A DNA stretch of 7,701 nt from Syntrophaceae bacterium UBA1163 (lineage in GTDB: Bacteria; Desulfobacterota; BSN033; UBA1163). The notes under the pieces were generated by a model that saw nothing but the letters and a program-made list of their open reading frames with translations, was not told the DNA's origin and searched no databases. Location of the stretch: the NCBI GenBank assembly GCA_002311635.1, contig DBZJ01000168.1, positions 1-7,701 of the forward strand. The letters run 5' to 3'. Positions 1-5,340 of this stretch are shown here, one piece after another; position 1 is the stretch's first letter, and each line of letters begins with the position of its first letter. The position numbers and the translations under genes were made by a program.

Positions 1-2
1 GC

Positions 3-143
3 CGGGTGATAAGAAAAGAGTATCCGGAGCTTGAAGAGTTTTTGTGGGGAGATAGTTTTTGGCCGGATGGGTATTTTGCCGAGACAGTAGGCAACGTTGA
101 TGAAGAGGTCGTGCGGCGATACATAAGAGAACAACGTCGGTAA
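3..143 (+). CDS. tnpA: IS200/IS605-type Y1 transposase TnpA, C-terminal fragment (5' end outside window)
   Basis: Only the last 46 codons are visible, open from base 3 to TAA at 141-143. The fragment has the family's C-terminal pattern: an aromatic and glycine-rich stretch (W-G-D-S-F-W-P-D-G-Y-F, residues 15-25 of the fragment), T-V-G at 28-30, then a helix with Y-I-R-E-Q at 40-44. In IS608 TnpA the helix D motif YxxxQ supplies the catalytic tyrosine that attacks single-stranded DNA and a glutamine metal ligand. Both are kept here (Tyr codon at 120-122), so this end of the enzyme looks intact. The HUH motif lies upstream, outside the window, so activity cannot be judged. The gene is followed directly by the element's right-end hairpin. 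Confidence 0.85.
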   Translation, partial: RVIRKEYPELEEFLWGDSFWPDGYFAETVGNVDEEVVRRYIREQRR

Positions 144-173
144 TTGTGCCAGATCATGTCAGCAGACCTGAAA

Positions 174-193
174 CCCTGGGCTTTAGCCCAGGG
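174..193 (+). repeat. IS200/IS605 right-end subterminal hairpin
   Basis: CCCTGGGC (174-181) and GCCCAGGG (186-193) form a perfect 8-bp stem with a TTTA loop. In this family TnpA recognises such imperfect or perfect hairpins on the transposed strand near each end, and cleaves a few bases 3' of the right-end one. The position, about 30 bases after the tnpA stop and right before the yjbQ sequence resumes, fits that role. A TAG (184-186) in the loop and 3' arm closes the yjbQ frame upstream. Confidence 0.85.
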
Positions 194-198
194 AGTGG

Positions 199-555
199 TT
201 CATTGATATCACCCGGTCTGTTCATGAAGCTGTGAGAAAAATGGGGGTGGAAGATGGGGTCTGCATCGTGTTTATCCCTCACACCACGGCGGCGGTCACG
301 ATCAATGAGAATGCGGACCCGAGCGTCGTTCACGACATTGTTATGGAGTTAAATAAGATTATTCCTTTTAATGATCAGTATCGCCATTCGGAAGGAAATT
401 CTCCGGCTCATATCAAGGCCAGTCTGGTGGGGTGTTCCGAAATCGTCTTTGTTGAGTCGGGGGAGTTAGTTCTGGGAACCTGGCAGGGGATCTTCTTTTG
501 TGAATTTGATGGGCCAAGGAATCGGAAGGTCCATGTCAAAGTGGTGAAGACATAG
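199..555 (+). pseudogene. yjbQ: YjbQ/UPF0047 family protein (secondary thiamine-phosphate synthase-like), 5'-truncated by the IS
   Basis: The frame is homologous to YjbQ from base 199 (F-I-D-I-T-R, a typical N-terminal motif of the family) to TAG at 553-555, giving about 118 residues against roughly 130-140 in intact members. About 15 N-terminal residues and the native start and RBS are replaced by the end of the IS200/IS605 element, and an in-frame TAG lies at 184-186. The conserved core is complete: HTTAAVTINENAD, RHSEGNSPAHIKASLVG and GTWQGIFFCEFDGPR. Members form trimers, and E. coli YjbQ has weak thiamine-phosphate synthase activity; the physiological role is unsettled. Translation could restart at GTG 232 or ATG 241 (no good RBS) and give a roughly 105-residue product without the first strand and helix. 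The clean reading frame suggests a recent insertion or continued use of the short form. The next gene starts 5 bases after the stop, so the two were probably co-transcribed. Confidence 0.8.
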
Positions 556-560
556 GGAAA

Positions 561-1334
561 GTGGTGGAGTGGAAGGATCTTCTTAGAAAGGCAGAGGAAG
601 TATTTGAGAAGGAACCACGGCTGATCCGTCTTCCTTCAAAAGGGAAAGTGGTTTTTGTGGGAGATACCCATGGAGATCTGGAGGCCGGTGAGAAGGTTAT
701 CCAGCGATACCTCAAAAAACCTAATCACATCGTCTTCCTGGGAGACTATGTGGATCGGGGAAATTATTCTGAAGAGAATATCCAATACCTCGTGAGATGC
801 AAGCTGGAACATCCTGAAGAGGTCTTCCTTCTTGCCGGGAATCACGAAGGATTTATGGTGAAAGAGTTTTCTCCAGCTAATTTTTGGGAATCCCTCGCGA
901 TTGAAGAAAAAGAGGAGTACGGCCGTCTCTTCTCAAAGTTTCCTATTGCAGCCGCAACCCAAAATGGAATCTTAGCACTTCACGGCGCGCTGCCAGATTT
1001 AAAGACCCTTGAGGACATGAACCGGGTCGAATTGGGAGACGAACATTGGGACAGAGTTGCCTGGGGGGATTTTGTGGAGAGCGGAACCGACTACGCAGGA
1101 GACCTTTGGGGAAGACCCCAATTCGGACGAGAATATTTCAATCGATTGATGGCGCGGTACCAAAAAAATATCCTTGTACGATCCCATCAGCCCGGCGCCC
1201 CCTTGATCATGTTCAACAAGCGGTGCATCACGATTTTTACCTCAAATGTTTATCTGCCGATCCGCACGATTGCCATTGCCGATTTGGAAAAGGACATTAG
1301 CGACGCTGAAGGCGTGGTCTTAGAAAAGATATAG
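561..1334 (+). CDS. PPP-family metallophosphoesterase (serine/threonine protein phosphatase-like)
   Basis: 257 residues carrying the full PPP signature: GDTHGD at 34-39, GDYVDRG at 61-67 and GNHE at 93-96, followed by a metal-ligand-type His in LHGALP (His141) and another in VRSHQP (His209). These supply the ligands of a dinuclear metal centre that hydrolyses phosphomonoesters. Closeness to eukaryote-type PP1/PP2A phosphatases makes phosphoserine/threonine the likely substrate, but diadenosine tetraphosphate or other small substrates cannot be excluded from sequence. There is no signal peptide, so it should be cytoplasmic. Start: GTG 561, with GTG 564 equally possible; AGGGAAA just upstream overlaps the end of yjbQ and is a weak RBS, suggesting translation coupled to yjbQ. 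If so, the IS insertion upstream could lower its expression. No kinase is encoded nearby, so the target is unknown. Confidence 0.88.
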   Translation: MVEWKDLLRKAEEVFEKEPRLIRLPSKGKVVFVGDTHGDLEAGEKVIQRYLKKPNHIVFLGDYVDRGNYSEENIQYLVRCKLEHPEEVFLLAGNHEGFMVKEFSPANFWESLAIEEKEEYGRLFSKFPIAAATQNGILALHGALPDLKTLEDMNRVELGDEHWDRVAWGDFVESGTDYAGDLWGRPQFGREYFNRLMARYQKNILVRSHQPGAPLIMFNKRCITIFTSNVYLPIRTIAIADLEKDISDAEGVVLEKI

Positions 1335-1343
1335 CTGATCGAG

Positions 1344-1442
1344 AAAGCACCAAGTACGAAATACCAAAGCACCAAGTAAATTCCAATGAACTAAATTCAA
1401 AATACGAAAAGGATAGATTGGTCATTTGAAATTTGGAATTTA
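1344..1442. repeat. Degenerate intergenic repeat with direct and inverted arms
   Basis: The spacer between the phosphatase and HAD genes is AT-rich and patterned. AAAGCACCAAGTA occurs twice (1344-1356 and 1366-1378, period 22). TAAATTCCA (1377-1385) is the inverted copy of TGGAATTTA (1434-1442), and between them lie ACTAAATTC and CATTTGAAATT. The vocabulary (CACCAA, AAATTCCAA, TTTGGAATTT) is like dispersed palindromic intergenic repeats I associate with environmental Desulfobacterota and similar genomes. I see no ORF, promoter or terminator of clear quality in it. Confidence 0.6.
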
Positions 1443-1485
1443 AAATCGTCGATAGGAATTCATAACTCGTTTTCAGGGAGAAAGC

Positions 1486-2163
1486 ATGCCTAAGATCATT
1501 TCCTTTGATATGGACGGGACATTGGTGGACGCCGAATTCACAGATTGGGTCTGGGGTCACGGCATTCCCACACTTTATGCCGAAAAGGAAGGACTTCCCT
1601 TCGAGGAAGCAAAGGATTTTGTGGTAAAAGCATACCTGAAGGTGGGCGAGGGGGCGATTGAGTGGTATGACATCAAATATTGGTTTCAACTTTTCCAGCT
1701 GGAGGAGAGTTGGGAAGTGTTGATGGGGCGATATACGGATAAGATCAAGATCTATCCAGATGTTCATCCTCTTTTGGAGCGCTTGAGAGATAAATATAGA
1801 ATGGTTCTCACCTCGAATGCAGGAAGAGAGTTTATCGGCATGGAGATGGAAGCCACAGGCCTGGGGAAATACTTCGATCGGATCTTCTCAGCGACCTCTG
1901 ATTTCGGTGAGGTGAAGAAGACAACGGCCTTTTACCAACGAATTTGCCAGATCCTTGAGGCCACACCTCAGGAGATCGTCCATGTGGGTGACCATTACGA
2001 GTTTGACTATCTCGTCCCCCGCTCGTTGGGGATCCAAGCCTTTTACCTGGACCGATCAAGCGAGGAAGGGGGAGACTTTATTCTCTCAGACCTGAGAGAT
2101 TTGGAGAAAAGACTTCCCGCCGCGGTCGATCACGGGTCGCGGATTGAGACATCTGAAATGTGA
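1486..2163 (+). CDS. HAD-superfamily hydrolase (phosphatase-like)
   Basis: 225 residues with all four HAD motifs: motif I FDMDGT (nucleophile Asp8, acid/base Asp10), motif II L-T-S-N around 108-111, motif III Lys144/Lys145, and motif IV GDHYEFD with Asp169 and Asp174. A mainly helical stretch at about 15-85 between motifs I and II is the position and size of a C1 cap, as in phosphoglycolate phosphatase-like or beta-phosphoglucomutase-like enzymes. The substrate cannot be told from sequence. It should be cytoplasmic. ATG 1486 is preceded by AGGGAGAAAGC (purine-rich RBS). The last dozen or so residues (from about 214) are hydrophilic and unlike a domain; they may be a C-terminal extension read into spacer DNA. 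The family annotation is firm and the role is not. Confidence 0.85.
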   Translation: MPKIISFDMDGTLVDAEFTDWVWGHGIPTLYAEKEGLPFEEAKDFVVKAYLKVGEGAIEWYDIKYWFQLFQLEESWEVLMGRYTDKIKIYPDVHPLLERLRDKYRMVLTSNAGREFIGMEMEATGLGKYFDRIFSATSDFGEVKKTTAFYQRICQILEATPQEIVHVGDHYEFDYLVPRSLGIQAFYLDRSSEEGGDFILSDLRDLEKRLPAAVDHGSRIETSEM

Positions 2164-2366
2164 AGTTGGAAATTAACTTTATTGAAGAGATGGTAGCTGA
2201 GAGGAAAGATCGTTCTTTTGGAATACATTGGAGTCGTGTGGTTCTCGAAACGGGCGTTACCACGTTCTTTATTACCGATATCCTTTATGGTAAGATGATA
2301 GAGGTTTTATACATAGGACGGGGAGGAACGAGAAGTGTCGGTGCCAAGAATTTTAGTTGTCGATGA
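2160..2366 (+). CDS. Doubtful small ORF between HAD gene and regulator (68 codons)
   Basis: The frame opens at GTG 2160, overlapping the HAD stop by four bases (GTGA), and runs 32 bases into the regulator gene to TGA at 2364-2366. I recognise no family. The predicted protein is mixed, with a hydrophobic middle (V-V-L-E-T-G-V-T-T-F-F-I at about 27-38) and a basic C-terminus that is simply the regulator's RBS and start read in another frame. There is no Shine-Dalgarno upstream of GTG 2160; ATG 2190 is an alternative. It may be real, a gene remnant, or chance. The 171 bases between the HAD stop and the regulator start otherwise hold only the regulator's RBS and presumably its promoter. Confidence 0.22.
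   Translation: MKLEINFIEEMVAERKDRSFGIHWSRVVLETGVTTFFITDILYGKMIEVLYIGRGGTRSVGAKNFSCR
2322..2326 (+). promoter_or_regulatory. RBS deciding the GTG start of the sigma-54 activator
   Basis: GGAGG lies 8 bases before GTG 2335. It fixes the start at the GTG, which gives the N-terminus M-S-V-P-R-I-L-V-V-D-D expected of a receiver domain. Confidence 0.8.
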
Positions 2367-3738
2367 TGAAATGATCGTTTGCGAGAGCTGCAAGCGGATT
2401 CTGGACGAGGAGGGATATGAGGTGGAAACCGCCCTGAGCGGAAAAGAAGCCTTTGAGAAAATGAAGGCCCACCCTTTCGACGTTGTCATCACTGACCTTA
2501 AGATGCCTGAGATCGATGGTATGGAGGTCCTGAGGACATTCCGCAAGGAATATCCTGATTCAATCATCATCATGATCACCGGTTTTTCGACGGTCGAAAC
2601 CGCGGTCGAAGCCATGAAATTTGGAGCCTTTGACTATATTCCAAAGCCCTTTACGCCGGATGAGGTCTCCATCGTGGTGAAGAAGGCAATTGAAAAGAAG
2701 AGCCTCATGCTGGAGAATATCTACCTTCGTCAGGAGCTGCAGGAAAAGTACGGGTTCCATAATATTGTAGGAAAGAGTAAAAAGATGCAGGAGATCTACC
2801 GGATCATTGCCAAGGTGGCCATGACGGACAGCACGGTCTTGATCTATGGTCAGAGTGGAACAGGAAAAGAACTCATTGCCCGGGCGATTCATTTCAACAG
2901 TCCGAGGAGGGAGAAGCAATTTGTTCCGGTAGACTGCGCTGTTCTATCGGAGAATCTCTTGGAGAGTGAGTTGTTCGGTCACGTAAGGGGCTCTTTTACA
3001 GGTGCCGTGACCACCAAACCGGGTCTTTTTGAGGTGGCCGATGGAGGGACCGTCTTCCTCGATGAAGTAGGGAATATCAGTTTGTCCATTCAGGCCAAAC
3101 TTCTCAGGGTCTTGCAGGAAAGAGAATTCACCCCGGTGGGGGGAACCAAGGCCAAAAAGGTGGATATTCGGCTGATCGCCGCCACCAACAAGGATCTCGA
3201 AAAGATGATTAAAGAAGAGGTCTTCAGGGAGGATCTCTATTACCGGCTTAATATTGTCCCCGTCTATCTTCCCACTCTGAAAGAACGGCAGGAGGATATC
3301 CCTCTTTTAGCCGTCCATTTTCTCAAGAAGTATGCTGAGGAGATGGGAAAGACGGTCAAAGGTTTTACCCCCGAGGCCATGGAACGACTGATGAGGTATC
3401 CATGGCCGGGAAATGTTCGTGAACTGGAGAATGTGATCGAGCGGACCGTGGTGATGATTGACGATGAAATGGTCAGAGTGGAACATCTCATTCTTCCAGG
3501 TCAACAAGAAAAGGAAATTTTGGAAAACCAAATTCCAATGACCAGCGAGGCGCTGAAAGAGATCAAGAAGCAGATGAGGGAAAAGGCGGTTGAGGAGATT
3601 GAAAGGGCGTTTGTACTCAGTGCCCTGGAGCGTCATCAATGGAATGTCACCAGAGCTGCCGAAGAAGTGGGGATGCTGCGGCCGAATTTTCAGGCGCTCA
3701 TGAGAAAGTACAACCTTCGAGCGAGAGGAGAAAGTTGA
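2335..3738 (+). CDS. Sigma-54-dependent response regulator (NtrC family)
   Basis: 467 residues with the classic three-part layout. Receiver domain about 4-120: acidic pair Asp10/Asp11, phosphoacceptor Asp54, Thr82 and Lys104. AAA+ domain about 143-375: Walker A GQSGTGKE 172-179, sigma-54 contact loop GSFTGA 219-224, Walker B GGTVFLDE 237-244, arginine-finger region R-E-D-L-Y-Y-R-L 298-305, sensor II WPGNVREL 357-364. Fis-type DNA-binding helix-turn-helix about 437-461. Phosphorylation by a sensor kinase should trigger oligomerisation and ATP-driven opening of sigma-54 promoters. No kinase is in the window, so it is an orphan locally. The contact loop has Ser instead of the usual second Ala of GAFTGA; the essential Phe and Thr are kept, so it should still engage sigma-54. 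A strong -24/-12 promoter about 0.5 kb downstream, before the cytochrome operon, is the natural target. Confidence 0.95.
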   Translation: MSVPRILVVDDEMIVCESCKRILDEEGYEVETALSGKEAFEKMKAHPFDVVITDLKMPEIDGMEVLRTFRKEYPDSIIIMITGFSTVETAVEAMKFGAFDYIPKPFTPDEVSIVVKKAIEKKSLMLENIYLRQELQEKYGFHNIVGKSKKMQEIYRIIAKVAMTDSTVLIYGQSGTGKELIARAIHFNSPRREKQFVPVDCAVLSENLLESELFGHVRGSFTGAVTTKPGLFEVADGGTVFLDEVGNISLSIQAKLLRVLQEREFTPVGGTKAKKVDIRLIAATNKDLEKMIKEEVFREDLYYRLNIVPVYLPTLKERQEDIPLLAVHFLKKYAEEMGKTVKGFTPEAMERLMRYPWPGNVRELENVIERTVVMIDDEMVRVEHLILPGQQEKEILENQIPMTSEALKEIKKQMREKAVEEIERAFVLSALERHQWNVTRAAEEVGMLRPNFQALMRKYNLRARGES

Positions 3739-3827
3739 GAGTTAAGAGTTTGGAATTATGAGATAAGAAGGGATTATCCTTTCAGTTACGACTCACGAAC
3801 AAGAATCACGGGGAATAAGGAGTTCTC
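3739..3827. other. Spacer with repeat-like tracts after the regulator
   Basis: GAGAGTTAAGAGTTTGGAATTATGAG and TTACGACTCACGAACAAGAATCACGG-type wording (short overlapping near-repeats of GAGTT and of A/TCACGA) recalls the dispersed intergenic repeats seen at 1344-1442. No GC-rich terminator hairpin follows the regulator. The RBS of the next gene is at its right end. Confidence 0.35.
3817..3822 (+). promoter_or_regulatory. RBS supporting the TTG start of the small membrane protein gene
   Basis: AAGGAG sits 5 bases before TTG 3828, a near-ideal arrangement. This is the main reason to accept the rare TTG start and to regard the short ORF as a real gene. Confidence 0.7.
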
Positions 3828-4034
3828 TTGTCGGAATTCTTCATATGGTTAATTGTGGGTTGGTCGATAGTTGTGGTGGGCATTGCTACCCTCGGAACGA
3901 TCTTAGTAGTCAAATATGGGGAGGTTAAAAAAATTGAGACAGATGACGTAACTCTCTGTTATATTATTACTTTTTTTTGTTGGCTAATTCCAATTATTGC
4001 CTTCACAATCTTAGCCCGGACCTTAGGATTCTGA
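3828..4034 (+). CDS. Small two-helix membrane protein, function unknown
   Basis: 68 residues from TTG 3828 to TGA 4032-4034, with a strong AAGGAG RBS. Two hydrophobic helices are visible, about residues 4-29 and 42-66, joined by a short charged loop (K-Y-G-E-V-K-K-I-E-T-D-D, about 29-40). Two cysteines (Cys44, Cys51) sit at the start of helix 2. There is no cleavable signal peptide. I do not recognise a family. Base composition changes here: the gene and the 200 bases after it are clearly more AT-rich than the genes on either side, which suggests acquired or fast-evolving DNA. It lies between the sigma-54 activator and the sigma-54 promoter, in the same direction, and is probably not part of the promoter-driven operon. 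The RBS and hydrophobic pattern make it more likely real than not. Confidence 0.6.
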   Translation: MSEFFIWLIVGWSIVVVGIATLGTILVVKYGEVKKIETDDVTLCYIITFFCWLIPIIAFTILARTLGF

Positions 4035-4230
4035 TTGTATGTTAATCTGTATGTTTATTTTATTCTTCAATTAAATCAATTAATTCTAATAATTAGTGAA
4101 TTTTTGCTCATTTTCTTACACAGAAATAGTATATTAAAAATATACATTCCTCTCGTGATTTTTTTCAGGTAATTTCGTAAAAATTAATAATTTCAAATCG
4201 TTAACTGAAATTCATTTTGCAGTTTAACGT
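4035..4230. promoter_or_regulatory. AT-rich leader with candidate activator-binding palindromes
   Basis: No gene is seen here. The stretch is very AT-rich and holds two short perfect palindromes: GTATATT-AAA-AATATAC (4129-4145) and CTAAT-A-ATTAG (4086-4096). They lie about 120 and 165 bases upstream of the expected transcription start (near 4257), which is where sigma-54 activators usually bind, and AT-rich DNA also favours looping. Palindromes arise easily by chance in such DNA, so activator binding is only a possibility. Confidence 0.35.
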
Positions 4231-4246
4231 TGGCACATGAAATGCA
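4231..4246 (+). promoter_or_regulatory. Sigma-54 (-24/-12) promoter of the cytochrome operon
   Basis: TGGCAC at 4231-4236 and TGCA at 4243-4246, with the GG and GC elements exactly 12 bases apart, match the consensus TGGCACR-N4-TTGCW with a single mismatch (A for the first T of TTGC). Expected transcription start is about 12 bases after the GC, near 4257, leaving a short leader before the RBS at 4271-4278 and ATG 4286. The site is alone upstream of five codirectional genes and just downstream of a sigma-54 activator gene, which strongly supports function. Confidence 0.88.
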
Positions 4247-4285
4247 ATGTTGAAACGCGAACCCATCAGAAAGGGGGGATGCAGT

Positions 4286-4597
4286 ATGTTGAGGGGAAGG
4301 AATGGTCGATGGGTCGGGTTGATGGCCGGGTTGATCCTCTCGGTCTTGGCAGCAATGCCCACGCTAGCATTTGCAAGGTCTATCAGCCTGAAAGATGCAG
4401 GGATCGGTCTCTGGATTTTCATTATCATCGGGGCCGTGATCGTTCTTCTGCAATTGATTCCAGCAGCGATTCTCTTCTTCTCTTTCATCGGAACCTCGTC
4501 AAGCGTCGTTTTTAAACGTAAGAGAGAAGAGGGGAAAGTGGCCGATGAAGGGAAGGCTGTGCTCCCTGGAATTGAGCCCGCCGCCGTTAAGAAATAG
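4286..4597 (+). CDS. Small membrane protein with QLIPAxIL signature, paralogue A
   Basis: 103 residues. ATG 4286 is chosen over the in-frame ATG 4247 because 4247 abuts the sigma-54 -12 element, ahead of the expected transcription start, while 4286 has AAGGGGGG 7 bases upstream. Residues 1-30 look like a signal peptide or first helix (basic N-region, hydrophobic 10-24, A-F-A at 28-30 before Arg31). A second helix spans about 38-68 and contains Q-L-I-P-A-A-I-L (56-63), then S-F-I-G-T-S-S-S (66-73). The tail is charged (K-R-K-R-E-E from 77), probably cytoplasmic or periplasmic depending on cleavage. The next gene encodes a clear relative with the same layout. I recognise no named family. First gene of the sigma-54-driven operon, so likely an accessory or structural membrane part of the cytochrome module; that role is inference from context only. 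Confidence 0.75.
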   Translation: MLRGRNGRWVGLMAGLILSVLAAMPTLAFARSISLKDAGIGLWIFIIIGAVIVLLQLIPAAILFFSFIGTSSSVVFKRKREEGKVADEGKAVLPGIEPAAVKK

Positions 4598-4612
4598 GCA
4601 TTGAGAAAAGGC

Positions 4613-4867
4613 ATGTTTCGGAAAACGAAAAATATCTTGATCCTTTTGAGTTTGATCGTTCTTCTGGCCATTGCGTTGGTCTCTTTGGGCATTGCTTATG
4701 CCGGAGGGATCAGGGGAATCGGACTCTTGGGGGTCTGTTTTTTCTTCACAGGAGGGGTCATCGTGGTCTTAGCGCAGTTGATCCCCGCCGGAATCCTCTT
4801 GTCCTCCTTCATGGGGACGGCGTTCTCCTCTTTTCGCCGGGGAGAGATGCCCATCCGGGCGACGTAG
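4613..4867 (+). CDS. Small membrane protein with QLIPAxIL signature, paralogue B
   Basis: 84 residues from ATG 4613; TTG 4601, four codons earlier, is an alternative, and neither has a strong RBS (GAG at 4603-4605 lies 7 bases before the ATG). The layout copies the preceding gene: hydrophobic segment 8-27 ending in A-Y-A (28-30), a glycine-rich link (G-G-I-R-G-I-G), a second helix about 36-66 with A-Q-L-I-P-A-G-I-L (54-62), then S-F-M-G-T (65-69) and S-S, ending in a short basic tail. Shared words between the two are G-I-G-L, Q-L-I-P-A-x-I-L and S-F-x-G-T, so they are paralogues from a tandem duplication that have since diverged. The gap between them is only 15 bases. Proline inside a conserved polar Q/P helix segment hints at a contact or hinge in a complex. 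Function unknown. Confidence 0.72.
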   Translation: MFRKTKNILILLSLIVLLAIALVSLGIAYAGGIRGIGLLGVCFFFTGGVIVVLAQLIPAGILLSSFMGTAFSSFRRGEMPIRAT

Positions 4868-4871
4868 AAAA

Positions 4872-4899
4872 ATGAGAGTCGTGAGGAGTCCTATCTCAT
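4872..4899 (+). promoter_or_regulatory. Weak inverted repeat before the receiver gene
   Basis: ATGAGA (4872-4877) and TCTCAT (4894-4899) can pair around a 16-base loop, immediately before the RBS AGGAG (4901-4905) of the receiver gene. The stem is short and could be chance; if formed it would sit next to, not over, the RBS. Confidence 0.3.
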
Positions 4900-4911
4900 G
4901 AGGAGTTTAGC

Positions 4912-5340
4912 ATGAAATCGAAAACGATCCTCATCGCCTATCAGGATGACCTTTGGGCCAGGGAACTCTCCACGTTTTTTCATAGCATTGGTTACAAGGT
5001 TGAGACAGCAAAGATGGTGAGTGAGATGATTCGAAAGGTTCGAAAAGGAAACATCCATGTGGTCCTCCTCGACGATGAGATGGAGGGAGTGAAGGCCTGC
5101 GACTTAGTCCCTCTGTTCAAGAAGATTGGTGACAAGATCCAGGTCATCGTCATCTCTTCAGATCTCTCTCTCGGGCTGGTGAAACGTCTCCGAGGGGCGG
5201 GGATCTTTTACCAAGCAATGAAACCCGTTGACCTGGAGGAAGTTAAATCGGCGGTGGAGTGTGCTTTTGAAAAGATTGATAGAGAGAGTTTAAAAGAAGG
5301 GTTCTTCCCTTTCCTCATTCCAAGGAGGGTTCCTGCATGA
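4912..5340 (+). CDS. Stand-alone response-regulator receiver-domain protein
   Basis: 142 residues, a single receiver domain with no output domain: acidic pair Asp12/Asp13, phosphoacceptor Asp54 in V-V-L-L-D-D-E-M-E-G, Ser82 in the Thr/Ser switch position, and Lys104 before Pro105. All catalytic positions are present, so it should accept phosphate. The last 20 residues (after about 122) are a short tail rich in F, P and R. AGGAG 6 bases before ATG 4912 supports the start. The stop overlaps the cytochrome start (ATGA, 5337-5340), so the two are translationally coupled. A lone receiver inside a cytochrome operon could be a phosphate sink, a modulator of the sigma-54 activator or its kinase, or a protein-protein switch acting on the electron-transfer proteins; sequence cannot choose among these. 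Confidence 0.88.
   Translation: MKSKTILIAYQDDLWARELSTFFHSIGYKVETAKMVSEMIRKVRKGNIHVVLLDDEMEGVKACDLVPLFKKIGDKIQVIVISSDLSLGLVKRLRGAGIFYQAMKPVDLEEVKSAVECAFEKIDRESLKEGFFPFLIPRRVPA

Larger units (their letters stand above)
1..201 (+). mobile_element. IS200/IS605-family insertion sequence, 3' (right-end) part
   Basis: The end of a Y1 transposase gene is followed about 30 bases after its stop by a GC-rich imperfection-free hairpin (174-193), then a GTGGTTCA-type tail. This is the usual right-end layout of IS200/IS605 elements, which move as single-stranded DNA and have subterminal hairpins rather than terminal inverted repeats. The left end is outside the window. The right boundary is uncertain within about 195-206, because TTCATTGAT also fits as the yjbQ codons F-I-D. 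No tnpB is seen in this part. Confidence 0.85.

Noticed and set aside
232..555. Treating the YjbQ-like ORF as an intact gene from GTG 232
   Set aside because: Homology to YjbQ continues upstream to base 199, right up to the IS end, with no start codon or RBS there, so the gene is truncated rather than naturally short.
1344..1378. CRISPR-like array from the 13-base direct repeat with 22-base period
   Set aside because: Only two units, spacers of 9 bases, and low-complexity words; not a CRISPR array.
1297..1767. Minus-strand 156-codon frame over the repeat and the HAD gene start
   Set aside because: No domain; its sequence is the complement of HAD motif I coding DNA and repeat DNA, so it is a shadow frame.
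4247..4285. Upstream ATG (4247) as start of the first small membrane protein gene
   Set aside because: It touches the -12 element of the sigma-54 promoter and lies before the expected transcription start; ATG 4286 has a good RBS and gives a sensible signal-like N-terminus.
4201..4692. Long minus-strand reading frame opposite the two small membrane protein genes
   Set aside because: It spans both + strand genes and the sigma-54 promoter, has no recognisable domain, and the + strand has RBSs, hydrophobic pattern and paralogy in its favour.
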